Shown here one piece after another: positions 18,298-26,228 of a stretch of 64,000 nucleotides of DNA. The stretch comes from Streptomyces sp. HUAS ZL42 (lineage in GTDB: Bacteria; Actinomycetota; Actinomycetes; Streptomycetales; Streptomycetaceae), in assembly GCF_040782645.1 (NCBI RefSeq), contig NZ_CP160403.1:9459001-9523000 (forward strand), in the 5' to 3' direction. The notes beneath the pieces were generated by a model that was given only the letters and a program-made list of their open reading frames with translations, was not told the origin of the DNA and made no database searches. Each line of letters begins with the position of its first letter. Positions within the stretch are counted from its first letter, which is position 1. The position numbers and the translations under genes are program-made.

Positions 18298-18319
18298 GGC
18301 GGGACCAGATGGTCCCGCC
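18298..18319. terminator. Perfect 9-bp stem, 4-nt loop hairpin
   Basis: GGCGGGACC - AGAT - GGTCCCGCC. A compact GC-rich stem with a tetraloop between two same-direction secreted-protein genes; intrinsic terminators in Streptomyces often lack a U-run, so this is the best terminator candidate for the peptidase transcript. Confidence 0.6.
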
Positions 18320-18346
18320 GGAAGCGTCGGCTCACGCGGAGCTGTT

Positions 18347-18364
18347 CCCGCTGGCGCCAGCGGG
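18347..18364. repeat. 18-bp perfect palindrome
   Basis: CCCGCTGGCGCCAGCGGG reads identically on both strands. With no spacer it suits a dimeric DNA-binding protein at least as well as a hairpin. It lies 150 bp upstream of the esterase start, so it could be an operator for that gene. Confidence 0.5.
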
Positions 18365-18513
18365 TCGGACGCCGCCCCGGGTCAACTACCGCTGAAACCT
18401 TGCCTTCCGTCGAACTCAGCCATCTGACGTAGTGACCGATACCACGGCGATCCGTACGCTCCCGGTGTCACTGATCCGAAGCCGACAGGTTTCGCTGGGA
18501 GTGGAGGCCCGCC

Positions 18514-19491
18514 GTGCACCCTGGCCGTGCTCGCCTGTTGATCTGGACAGTTCTGGTCGCACTGGTCATGGCAGTCCTGCCCGGGACCGCGACTGCGACC
18601 GTCGGCGGTAAGGGAAGGGACGGCGGTGCCCGGGTCGTGGCAGAGGAGAAGGTCGGCCCTCACCAGATCGACCTGACCGTCGCGTCGCCCGCGTTGGGCC
18701 GGACCGCCAAGGTGCGGCTGCTCATCCCGGATGGCTGGAACGAGCGCCGGAAGAGCCAGCGGTGGCCGGTGCTCTACCTGCTCCACGGCTGCTGCGACAC
18801 ATATGACAGCTGGACCCGCGAAACCGACGTCGAGACCCTCGCGCAGCTACGCGACGTGCTCGTCGTCATGCCGGAAGGCGGCCCGGCCGGCTGGTACAGC
18901 GACTGGTGGAACCACGGCAACGGCGGCCCGCCGGCCTGGGAGACGTTCCACCTGGGCGAGCTGCGCCCGCTGCTGGAGCACGGCTATGGCGCCGGAACCC
19001 GGCGGGTTATCGCCGGGCTGTCGATGGGCGGCCTCGGCTCCCTCCTCTACGCCGCGCACCACCCCGGCATGTTCCGGGCGGTGGCCAGCTTCAGCGGCGT
19101 GGTGCACCCCCTGTACGGCGACTTCCCGTCCGGTCTGATGGACGTGTTGAAGGAGTTCGGCGAGGACCCCCTCGCCCTGTGGGGCGACCCAGTGGCCCAG
19201 CGCGCCGTCTGGGAGGCTCACGACCCGTACTACCTCGTCAACCGCTTGCGCTCACTTCCCGTCTTCCTGTCCAGTGGCGACGGCACAGCCGGCCCCTTCG
19301 ACCCGCCCGGCTCCTACGACGACCTCGAGGCACTGCTCAACCAGATGAACCACGCCCTCGCCGACCGCCTGAAGGCCACCGGAGGGCACCTGACCACCGA
19401 CTTCTACGGACCCGGCACCCACGATTGGCCGTACTGGGAGCGTGAGCTGCACCGCTCTTTGCCGCTGCTGCTGCATGCCTTGCACCGCTGA
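18514..19491 (+). CDS. Secreted α/β-hydrolase esterase (Ag85/esterase D-like)
   Basis: 325 residues from GTG 18514, with GGAGG at 18503-18507. Signal peptide at residues 1-29 (LLIWTVLVALVMAVLPGTAT). The α/β-hydrolase core has WPVLYLLHGCCDTYDSW (oxyanion region), the nucleophile elbow GLSMGG with Ser170, a likely acid Asp256 in SSGDG, and His303 in GTHDWPYW. The order and GLSMGG context match the putative esterase/mycolyltransferase-like family (PF00756). An extracellular acyl-ester hydrolase or acyltransferase is expected. Two residues Cys93-Cys94 follow the HG motif, an unusual placement. It follows the peptidase gene but is separated by 328 bp of hairpins. Confidence 0.87.
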   Translation: MHPGRARLLIWTVLVALVMAVLPGTATATVGGKGRDGGARVVAEEKVGPHQIDLTVASPALGRTAKVRLLIPDGWNERRKSQRWPVLYLLHGCCDTYDSWTRETDVETLAQLRDVLVVMPEGGPAGWYSDWWNHGNGGPPAWETFHLGELRPLLEHGYGAGTRRVIAGLSMGGLGSLLYAAHHPGMFRAVASFSGVVHPLYGDFPSGLMDVLKEFGEDPLALWGDPVAQRAVWEAHDPYYLVNRLRSLPVFLSSGDGTAGPFDPPGSYDDLEALLNQMNHALADRLKATGGHLTTDFYGPGTHDWPYWERELHRSLPLLLHALHR

Positions 19492-19658
19492 CTGAGCGCT
19501 CGGCAGGCCAGTGAGCACGACGTCTGGCTCCTGGCCAACACGAACGCGCAGTGGCTTCCCAATGGAGAAGCCAAGCCGCGGAGCCAGTACGGAGTTCCGG
19601 TGCACCGGCGTCGATCAGCGGGTTGGGAAGAAAGCGAGAGAAAATGTCTCCTCCGTCA

Positions 19659-19835
19659 TCACTCTGCCCCCATGGGGGTGCCGCTTCCGAGGACAGGTGA
19701 ACGCGAAACCTCGGGAGTTGTTACCGAGCCGCCGATGATCAGCCAGTTGTCGTCGAAACGGTTGCCGTGCACCGCGGGGAATTGATAGCGCAGCGGGCGG
19801 AGTTCGACACTGCTGGTGTGATCACTCAATAGCAC
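19659..19835 (-). pseudogene. WapI-family immunity protein, 5' remnant
   Basis: GTG at 19835 opens [20 protein letters not shown], then [19 protein letters not shown], the N-terminal block of the WapI-family immunity proteins common in Streptomyces ('DDNWL.I.G'). Homology ends at about 19715 and the frame stops at 19659, leaving about 40 of the usual 130-150 residues. No toxin gene is adjacent. Relic. Confidence 0.5.
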
Positions 19836-19899
19836 AGCCCCAGGATGGCACGGGCCTTGTCGGCTCCGCCCGGCGCTGGCCAACGGTCACGGCGACGCC

Positions 19900-20065
19900 G
19901 TGCAGGCGGTGGTGTGACTTCGTACAGGCGCCGGTCCCGGATGAGGGCCCACAGGACGTTGACGCGGCGGCGGACAAGGGCGAGGACACCTTGGACGTGT
20001 CGCGTGACCTCGTTCCGATTGTGCTCGTTGAAGCTTCGCGAATACAGGTCGTAGCGGATGCTCAT
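19900..20065 (-). mobile_element. IS110-family transposase C-terminal remnant
   Basis: The minus frame (20065 to a stop at 19826) reads DLYSRSFNEHNRNEV, then VLALVRRRVNVLWALIRDRR and LYEVTPPP, the closing segment of IS110-type transposases ('YDRKRAEGK.H..A..ALARRRVNVLWALLRD'). The catalytic DEDD and Ser regions are missing. It abuts the WapI relic, suggesting an old insertion or deletion event there. Otherwise 19492-20216 contains no gene. Confidence 0.6.
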
Positions 20066-20216
20066 CAGGGCGGAGATGCAGCAGACGCGCTCCGGACCGC
20101 GGTGGGGGTGTACCGGGGTCGACGAGTACGAAGCTGGGTGCCGTCGCAGCGATGAGTCTGCCGGCGCCTACAGGTCTACCTTGCGACCGGGATAACCAAC
20201 TCGTCGGGAGTCAGTC

Positions 20217-20864
20217 ATGGGCCTCATCCACATCGAGCTGTTCGCAACCCTCGACCTCGTCGGCCAGTCGCCCGGCGGCCCCGACGAGGATCCCGAGGGG
20301 TTCCCGTTCGGCGGCTGGCAGGCGCCCCTATTGGACGAGGTCGCCGGGGCGCAGGTCGGTGCCGCGTACGAGGGCACGGACGCCCTCCTGCTCGGCCGGC
20401 GGACGTATGACATCTTCGCCGCCTACTGGCCGCACTACCAGGAGGGCGGCGAGGACAACGAGATCGCCACGCTCTTCAACAGCGTCCCGAAGTATGTGGC
20501 CTCCCGCGGCAAGCCCGACCTCTCGTGGGCCGGATCCACGCAGCTCGGCCCGGATCTGGCCGGCGCGGTGCGCGAGATCCGTGACCGGCACGAGCACGTG
20601 AAGGTCGTGGGGAGCCTGAACCTGGTGCAGACCCTCCTGCGCGAGAAGCTCTTCGACCGTCTTGACCTCTGGGTGCACCCGATCGTGCTCGGCGTCGGGA
20701 AGAAGGTCTTCGACGGTGGCGCGGTGCCCACGAACGTCACACTCCTCGAACCGCCGGCAGCCGGTCCGAAGGGCACGGTGTACCTGCGCTACGGGCTCGC
20801 CGATGGCACGCCCGGGACGGGGGACATGAGCAAGCCCGATCGCGGTGCCGGGCGCGACGAGTGA
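20217..20864 (+). CDS. RibD C-terminal/dihydrofolate reductase-like protein
   Basis: 215 residues from ATG 20217. First strand GLIHIELFATLDLVGQSPGG, then the family block ALLLGRRTYDIFAAYWPHY, NSVPKYVASRG, VVGSLNLVQTLLREKLFDRL with LWVHPIVLGVGKKVFDGGAV, the usual 'Gs..L...Ll...LvDel.l...PvvlG.GkrLF' motif. An NADPH-dependent reductase is expected; the substrate is unknown. The C-terminal 20 residues are a disordered Asp/Gly/Arg tail. Stand-alone; distinct from the other two homologues in the window at 10190 and 36641. Confidence 0.88.
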   Translation: MGLIHIELFATLDLVGQSPGGPDEDPEGFPFGGWQAPLLDEVAGAQVGAAYEGTDALLLGRRTYDIFAAYWPHYQEGGEDNEIATLFNSVPKYVASRGKPDLSWAGSTQLGPDLAGAVREIRDRHEHVKVVGSLNLVQTLLREKLFDRLDLWVHPIVLGVGKKVFDGGAVPTNVTLLEPPAAGPKGTVYLRYGLADGTPGTGDMSKPDRGAGRDE

Positions 20865-21310
20865 AGCCGCCCAGGCCAGGTGGGTCCGTGTCGTCGGCGG
20901 TGAATCCGGCAGGTCGGCATTCCGTCACGGCGTCGGCGATTCGAGGTGCCGGCGCCGTGACGAAATGCCTCGTCAGAGGGTCGCCGCCGTCACCAAACAG
21001 GTGCTGCAACCGGTCAGCCACTGCTGTGGTTCTGCGCTGGCTGCTGCGGCCGACGCCACGGTCTTCTTGTTCCACACGAGCAACGCAGCATCCCGGCGAT
21101 GGTCATCAGCCGCTCCGTCTCCTGTCATGAGGCGGGCTGATGTCGCCTGCCGTGCATGCAGACGTCGAGAATCAGCTTCCGCTCCCTCAGAGGCGTGTAC
21201 GTCCAGCTGCATCCACGAGCTGACGTGATTGACGGGACACGGCCAGAGCCCGTCCGGCAAGTGATCACTGAGTCGGGATGCGTGCTTGGCTGAATTGCCT
21301 TGCCGCTCCG
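20865..21310. other. Gene-less stretch
   Basis: Neither strand shows a recognisable protein family, although several frames stay open by GC bias. No hairpin or repeat stands out. Confidence 0.4.
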
Positions 21311-21619
21311 ATGCCGACCAGCGATTCTGGGCCGGTGCCAGGGCAGGGGAAGAGGAAGCGGCGGGAACGGGCCGAGCGGCAGCGACGTGCTGCTCGCACT
21401 GCGCCGGACACGGGGCGGTGGGAAGTGATCTGTGAGGTCCGGGACAGGGCGGAGCTGGGCGCTCACCTGCGTCGGCTTCGGGAGGCGCGGATCGACGCGT
21501 CGATGATCCGGATCGACACGCTGTGTGGCCGCCTGACGCACCCGACCACGTATCGGCTGAGCCGGTTCGTGGCGGAGGACCCCGTGTGCGAGCCCGACAG
21601 CGAGCACTCGGGTGATTGA
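21311..21619 (+). CDS. Small hypothetical protein
   Basis: 102 residues from ATG 21311 (an in-frame ATG at 21278 is less likely). A basic N-terminal stretch (GKRKRRERAERQRRAAR) precedes a compact domain: GRWEVICEVRDRAELGAHLR, RLREARIDASMIRIDTLCGR, THPTTYRLSRFVAED. The pattern (β-strand, helix, Asp/Leu/Cys-Gly-Arg, T-Y-R-L) looks like a conserved Streptomyces hypothetical, but I cannot name it. Possibly nucleic-acid-associated given the Lys/Arg-rich start. Spacing of third-position GC is consistent with a real gene. Confidence 0.5.
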   Translation: MPTSDSGPVPGQGKRKRRERAERQRRAARTAPDTGRWEVICEVRDRAELGAHLRRLREARIDASMIRIDTLCGRLTHPTTYRLSRFVAEDPVCEPDSEHSGD

Positions 21620-21765
21620 TCTTGTGGCAGGTCGAGGTGAGTTGGCGGACGCGGCGTGGGGGGTGGGGCGTCGGTGATCCGCTCACCCACCGCCGGCAGG
21701 GAGGTCGCTCCGGCCGGAACCGCGCACGCGGTCAGCGCGCGTTTTCCCGCCCGCCCTGGGGCACG

Positions 21766-21987
21766 TCATCCACCCGCGGCGTCCTCGGCCTCCCAGCGCA
21801 GCAGGTCGCCCGGCTGGCACTCCAGCACCTCGCAGAGCGCGGCGAGCGTCGCGAAGCGCACCGCCTTGGCGCGGCCGTTCTTGAGTACCGCCAGGTTGGC
21901 GGGCGTGATGCCTACGCGGTCCGCGAGCTCGCCCACGGACATCTTCCGCCTGGCCAGCATCACGTCGATGTCGACGGCGATCGGCAT
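21766..21987 (-). CDS. Small XRE/Cro-type HTH regulator
   Basis: 73 residues, essentially one HTH_3-type domain: VDIDVMLARRKMSVGELADR, VGITPANLAVLKNGRAKAV, FATLAALCEVLECQPGDLL. The turn 'GITPANLAVLKNGRAKAVRF' marks the YozG-like subgroup that accompanies DUF2975 proteins. Its ATG overlaps the stop of the DUF2975 gene (TGATG, one base shared), so the two are translationally coupled. It probably binds the perfect inverted repeat at 22502-22524 and autoregulates the pair. Confidence 0.9.
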   Translation of the reverse strand: MPIAVDIDVMLARRKMSVGELADRVGITPANLAVLKNGRAKAVRFATLAALCEVLECQPGDLLRWEAEDAAGG

Positions 21988-22487
21988 CAGATCACCTCGT
22001 CCAACTCGGCCTGCATCTGCGCCGCTTCGACGTCGCGCGCGACGGCCTGGGCGAGCAGCATCCGCAGCACGAGCACGATGAGTGCGACCCCCAGGATGGC
22101 CACGCCCACCCCGCCCATGATGACGGTGACGCCCGGGTCGTCGCGCTGGCCCGGCGCATTGAGGGCCGTGACGGCGAACCACACGAGGGCGGCCGCCACG
22201 ATCGCGCCGATCACGCCGTCCACGTACCGGAAGGCGGCGTGGGAGAACACGGTTCCGCGTCGCACCATCGTCACCAGCCGCCATACGCAGACCAGGGCGA
22301 CCTGGGCCGACACCATGCCCAGGATCGTGATCACACGCAGCGGGGTCAGTGGGAGCGACCCGTCCTCCGGGTCGGTGGCCAACGCCCACACCATCAATGC
22401 CTGTACGAACACGGTGCCGGCGAGCACCACCACGAGGACGGCGCGCAGGGCGCGCACTGCCAGCTTTCCCACGACCCATCCTTCCAT
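21987..22487 (-). CDS. DUF2975 membrane protein
   Basis: 166 residues with four membrane segments at about 8-35, 50-72, 90-113 and 122-145. DUF2975 features: VLVVVLAGTVFVQALMVWAL at the start, the central WRLVTMVRRGTVFSHAAFRY with the 'R.G.vFs...frylr..g' motif, and a last helix ending in a charged tail with AQAVARDVEAAQMQAELDEVI-type heptads (shown here only in part). The family is always paired with a small XRE regulator, as here; a membrane partner that modulates the regulator is a reasonable inference. First gene of a two-gene operon. Confidence 0.88.
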   Translation of the reverse strand: MEGWVVGKLAVRALRAVLVVVLAGTVFVQALMVWALATDPEDGSLPLTPLRVITILGMVSAQVALVCVWRLVTMVRRGTVFSHAAFRYVDGVIGAIVAAALVWFAVTALNAPGQRDDPGVTVIMGGVGVAILGVALIVLVLRMLLAQAVARDVEAAQMQAELDEVI

Positions 22488-22501
22488 CGAGTTGCGATGG
22501 G

Positions 22502-22524
22502 AATCTATCGAATCTCGATAGATT
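22502..22524. promoter_or_regulatory. Perfect inverted repeat operator upstream of DUF2975-XRE operon
   Basis: AATCTATCGA - ATC - TCGATAGATT: a perfect 10-bp repeat with a 3-bp spacer, strikingly AT-rich for this DNA, ending 15 bp before the DUF2975 start. Most likely the binding site of the co-encoded XRE protein and overlapping the operon promoter. Confidence 0.75.
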
Positions 22525-22699
22525 GAGCAAGTGCTGGGGCGGAGGGGGCAGCGCGCCGTGGCGGGAGGCCGCCACCTCCCTCGGCGCGGCGGTTGCGCGA
22601 ACCGTCTTGATCTTGTCGAAGTCGGCCTCGCCTGGGCGCAGACCGGACGTCACCCGACCACGCCGAAGCCCTGGCCCCGGCTCTGGCCGAAGGGCGCTG

Positions 22700-23476
22700 T
22701 CAGGTGAGGAATTGCGGGGTCAGCTCGTAGTGGCGACTCACGCGCACGCCGGTTCGGTCGAGTTCGAAGTTGACCTGCCAGATCTCCACGCCGCGTTTCA
22801 CGGCTTGGGCGACCTGGGCTTTGACTTCGCTGTGATGGCTGCTCCTTCGAACTTGGAAGCCGGGGTTGTCGTAGAGGAAGCAGACCAGGAGGACCGCGCG
22901 TTCGTGGGCTTCGAGGCTGCGGCCGAGTTCGCCGATGTGCTTGACGAGCCGGTCCGTTGCGGCGAGGGGCGGGCGTGGCCGGGTGCGGATGTGGTCGCCG
23001 AGGCGCACCTGGAGGTGGTCCAGGGGAGTCTTCACCTCGACGTAGGTGTCGTCGTTGACGAGGAAGTCGAGCCGCGACTGGCCGAGGAACTTCTCGCGTT
23101 GGACGGTTTCCGCGGTGACGATCTGCGGCAGGAGCCCGCTGTTGAGGGCCTGTTCGACGTAGCGGTTGGCTGCGGTCTGGTTGATGCCGATCCAGGCCGG
23201 CTCAGGGGCGCCGGGCGGATCGACGCAGACCGCCTCGACCGTGTATGAGGTCTTGCGAGTGCTGCGGTGGCTGCGAGACAGCAGGCAGGGCAGGCCGTCC
23301 AGGACCAGGTTGCCGATGCGGCCGGTGGCCGGGCAGTGGCAGGCGACGGCCTTTCCCTTGACGTCAGCGTCGATGATGAAACGGTTGGGGCGCCGAATGA
23401 CGGTGGCCTGTGTCAGAGGCTCGGGGAAGTAGATCTTGTCGCCTCTCACCTCAAGTGCTGCGGCGGTGTCCATCAC
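22700..23476 (-). CDS. sfsA: SfsA-family DNA/RNA nuclease homolog
   Basis: 258 residues. SfsA order of motifs: RRPNRFIIDADVKGKAVACH, then CPATGRIGNLVLDG, the RKTSYTVEAVC strand, WIGINQTAANRYVEQALNSG, and SRLDFLVNDDTYVEVKTPLD, which carries the PD-(D/E)xK-like D...E-x-K catalytic signature. The family was named 'sugar fermentation stimulation protein' and is now viewed as a nuclease-like nucleic-acid-binding protein. Most members are about 230-240 residues; the C-terminal part here is slightly longer. Stand-alone gene; the biological role in actinomycetes is unclear. Confidence 0.85.
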   Translation of the reverse strand: MMDTAAALEVRGDKIYFPEPLTQATVIRRPNRFIIDADVKGKAVACHCPATGRIGNLVLDGLPCLLSRSHRSTRKTSYTVEAVCVDPPGAPEPAWIGINQTAANRYVEQALNSGLLPQIVTAETVQREKFLGQSRLDFLVNDDTYVEVKTPLDHLQVRLGDHIRTRPRPPLAATDRLVKHIGELGRSLEAHERAVLLVCFLYDNPGFQVRRSSHHSEVKAQVAQAVKRGVEIWQVNFELDRTGVRVSRHYELTPQFLT

Positions 23477-23653
23477 GCTGCTTTCGTTCCTGTGTGTGCG
23501 AGTGAAGAGGCGGGCCCGAGTTCAGGGCGGGGTTGGGCTCTCACGCCGCCGGCCGACGTCTGGCAGGTGCGGTTGCCGGGCAGTGTGGCGGGGGCGGAGG
23601 GTCGGGTCCGCCGCCGTCGTGCGGACTGACGGCAGACCCGCTTTCCGGGCTGG

Positions 23654-24028
23654 TCAGTGCTGGGGGTTGCCTCGGGCCTGGATCGCCGGGCTGAGGTCGA
23701 AGACGCTGATCACGTGGCTGATCTTGCCGTCCTCGACGGTGATGTAGTCGATGCCGCGGAAGTCCTTCGCGAAGGGCACTTCGGTGGTGTAGACGGCCGC
23801 TGCGTGGGCGTCGTCGCCCAGCACGTCGATCACCGTGCCGCTGATGAGGCTGCTCGCGAACGGCTCCAGGAACTCGCGGTAGCGGGCGAGGCCCTCGTGG
23901 CGGCCGTTCGGGGCCTCGCACACGATGTCGTCGGCGAGGAAGCTCAGCGCCTTATCGACGTCTCGGCCGAGCCAGGCACGGACGAACTCGTCGGCGATCT
24001 TCTGGGCGGTGCCGCTGGTGGCAGTCAT
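23654..24028 (-). CDS. SnoaL-like/NTF2-fold protein
   Basis: 124 residues from ATG 24028, preceded by AAAGGAAC. The cone-shaped NTF2-like fold is read from ADEFVRAWLGRDVDKALSFL, ADDIVCEAPNGRHEGLARYR, EFLEPFASSL and YITVEDGKISHVISVFDLSP, the last being the common 'f.v.dGkI....v.D' strand. Such proteins are cyclases, isomerases or ligand-binding proteins; active-site residues are too variable to assign one. It is downstream of a quinone-reductase relic and a WYL regulator on the same strand, which may once have formed one unit. Confidence 0.8.
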   Translation of the reverse strand: MTATSGTAQKIADEFVRAWLGRDVDKALSFLADDIVCEAPNGRHEGLARYREFLEPFASSLISGTVIDVLGDDAHAAAVYTTEVPFAKDFRGIDYITVEDGKISHVISVFDLSPAIQARGNPQH

Positions 24029-24311
24029 GAGAATTGTTCCTTTCAAGGTGGATCGTCCCCGCCGCGCGACAAACGTGGCATGGGCACGGGGGTCGCATGT
24101 CAGGGGGCCGGCTCGTCGGGTAGGTGGCCGGACAGGTTCGTGTCCCATCTTGGCCGGGGATACCTGACAGGGGACGTCATGTATCTCTGACCTTCCGGGG
24201 AGATTTGTTTCACGCTCGCGGGGTTCCGGCGCCACTGAGCACCTCGGGATGCAGGAGGGGCCTCGTGCGCCTGCGGGCCAGGGCCCGGCGGCAGGCGGAG
24301 GAGTGCAGGCG

Positions 24312-24690
24312 TCACAGTGTTTGGAGCTGGGCGGCGACGGCGTCCGCCAGTGCTGTCGGCGAACGCCCGCGGCACGCCCTGGGCGGCAAGGGCCTGGGCG
24401 TACTGGTCGACGGGCAGGTCCTGATAGACCAACGGCTTGCCGGACTGCCGCGAGATCTCGGCCGCGACGTTTCCGAGGGTGAAGGGGGTGCCACCGAGTT
24501 GGTAGACGCGGCCGTCGCTCTCCGACCCGTAGGGACTGCCTGCATGGCCCTGCCCGGCCAGGACCATCGCCGCGGCGGCAGCGAGGTCGGCCCGGGTGGC
24601 CCCGGACACCTTGCTCACGGATACGTTGACTGGGCGACGAAACGCAGCGGCCCCGATGCCTGGCTCGCCGTCTGCCCGCGACCATAAGCC
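24312..24690 (-). pseudogene. NmrA-like NAD(P)H:quinone oxidoreductase, C-terminal relic
   Basis: The minus frame reads VSVSKVSGATRADLAAAAAM, VYQLGGTPFTLGNVAAEISR, SGKPLVYQDLPVDQYAQALA, AQGVPRAFAD, the second half of QOR2/NmrA-type reductases. Then a deletion and frame change leads to TALADAVAAQLQTL and a stop at 24312, the normal end of such proteins. The N-terminal GATG nucleotide-binding loop is missing. The WYL regulator directly upstream on the same strand was probably its neighbour when intact. Confidence 0.62.
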
Positions 24691-24783
24691 AGGCGCATCG
24701 ATGGAGCCGGGTTCAGATCCATGGAACACAACGGCCTGAGCGTCGATCTCCCTCCGGCCCCAGGAAGCCCTGCACTGCGCGCG

Positions 24784-25782
24784 TCAGGCGCCACCGCCCT
24801 CCGTGTACATGGAGATGGTCTCCTGAGCCCGGCGCACCAGGGCCTCACGCAGTTCCGCAGGCTCCAGCACCTCCACCGCCGGGCCGAACACCAGCAACTG
24901 TTCGGCCGACCGAAGCGTCGGGAACCGTAGCTCCAGCTCCACCGCTTCCCCCTCGCTGCCCGCCTCTGCCTCAGCCTCCTCCAAGGCAGGCGCAGGACCT
25001 GCGAGGTCGGCTTCGTGGTAGCGCAGGAACCGGGCCAGTACCGACCGCTGCACCCGCGCGACCACGCGCACATGGGCCGGGATCTGGTCGATGCTCTGCC
25101 GCAGCAGCTCCCACACGTCCGCCAGCTCCACCCCGTCGCGGCGGCGCACCGGCTCGTCGACCACCGACGCCGACAACATCCGGTCCGAACGGAACATCAT
25201 CGGCTTCCCCCGGTGGTCCGCCACCAAGTACCAGGCTCCGGCCTTGCTCACGAGCCCGTACGGATCGAGCGTGTACGAGCGCACCTGAGCGTCACGGCCG
25301 TGCCGGTAACGCAGCCGCAGTCGCCGGTCGTTGAACACTGCCGCTTGCAGCACACCGAGATCGATGGCCGAAGGCCGCGGGCTGCTGCGCCAGCGCACCG
25401 GATCGATCATGATCCGTCTGCTCGCCAGATCGGCGTCCCCGCGAAACGGCGCGGGCAGCGCCGCCATCACCTTCCGCAACGCCGAACCGATCGCCTGCCC
25501 CAACCCCAGATCCGCATGCGCCTGCTCCGTGACCAGGACAAACAAGGCACGAGCTTCATCGGCGGTCAGACCGGTGACGTCGGTTCGGTACCCCGGCAGC
25601 AGGGCAATGCCGCCCTTGCTCCCGCGCTCCGCGTACACCGGAACCCCCGCCGCCGACAGTGCCTCGACATCCCGGAAGATCGTGCGCACCGACACTTCCA
25701 GGCGGGCCGCCAGCTCGCCGGCGGGCAGCTGCCCGTGTGTCTGCAGCAACAGCAGGATTGAGAGCAATCGGTCCGACTTCAT
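24784..25782 (-). CDS. YafY-type HTH-WYL transcriptional regulator
   Basis: 332 residues from ATG 25782. HTH: RLLSILLLLQTHGQLPAGEL, ARLEVSVRTIFRDVEALSAA, wing SKGGIALLPGYRTDVTGL. WYL domain at about residues 145-215 (LRLRYRHGRDAQVRSYTLDP, GLVSKAGAWYLVADHRGKP, FRSDRM), then a WCX domain with an acidic Glu-rich insertion. Likely senses a small ligand and controls its own promoter through the perfect repeat at 25800-25826. Downstream on the same strand are the quinone reductase relic and the SnoaL gene, its probable former or present targets. Confidence 0.9.
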   Translation of the reverse strand: MKSDRLLSILLLLQTHGQLPAGELAARLEVSVRTIFRDVEALSAAGVPVYAERGSKGGIALLPGYRTDVTGLTADEARALFVLVTEQAHADLGLGQAIGSALRKVMAALPAPFRGDADLASRRIMIDPVRWRSSPRPSAIDLGVLQAAVFNDRRLRLRYRHGRDAQVRSYTLDPYGLVSKAGAWYLVADHRGKPMMFRSDRMLSASVVDEPVRRRDGVELADVWELLRQSIDQIPAHVRVVARVQRSVLARFLRYHEADLAGPAPALEEAEAEAGSEGEAVELELRFPTLRSAEQLLVFGPAVEVLEPAELREALVRRAQETISMYTEGGGA

Positions 25783-25799
25783 ACTTCAAGCATCGTGCA

Positions 25800-25826
25800 C
25801 ATACATGACGGATTGCGTCATGTATG
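25800..25826. promoter_or_regulatory. Perfect 11-bp inverted repeat upstream of WYL regulator
   Basis: CATACATGACG - GATTG - CGTCATGTATG, ending 18 bp before the regulator start codon. Long, perfect and AT-rich relative to surroundings, so very likely the operator for autoregulation. Confidence 0.75.
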
Positions 25827-26228
25827 CCTCAGCTTCGGTGTGCGAGGCAGCCGTCCAGGCCGGCGCGACGTTGCTCACTCGCGCGACTGCAGAGGCGGGC
25901 GGACGTCAAGAGGCACCTTCGGCCGCCGACAAGGGCGGCAACCATCGTCCCTTCCTGGCGGACTTGTCGAAGAGCGCAGAGCGTGGTCGTCGTGGACGGC
26001 GTGCGGGGCTGCGGCGACGGTTTCTCCGCCCCCGTGCGCAACCGCACCCTCGAGCGACTCCCGCACGCCATCCACCCCACCTCCGTCGAAGCTGTGCCGA
26101 CGATCCTGCACATGGCCGCCCGGGCCCCCTCTTTGACCGCGTGGACCAGTTCCCGCTGAATGACAGATGAATAGGTTCCCTTCAATCCCCGGAAATGGGA
26201 GAACGAATGACTGAAAAGGATCTGGTTG
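25827..26228. other. Gene-less divergent region
   Basis: Between the WYL regulator operator and the monooxygenase start. No recognisable gene. The last 70 bp (about 26160-26228) are AT-richer and contain AAGGAT ahead of the monooxygenase ATG, so the catabolic operon promoter probably lies here. Confidence 0.4.
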
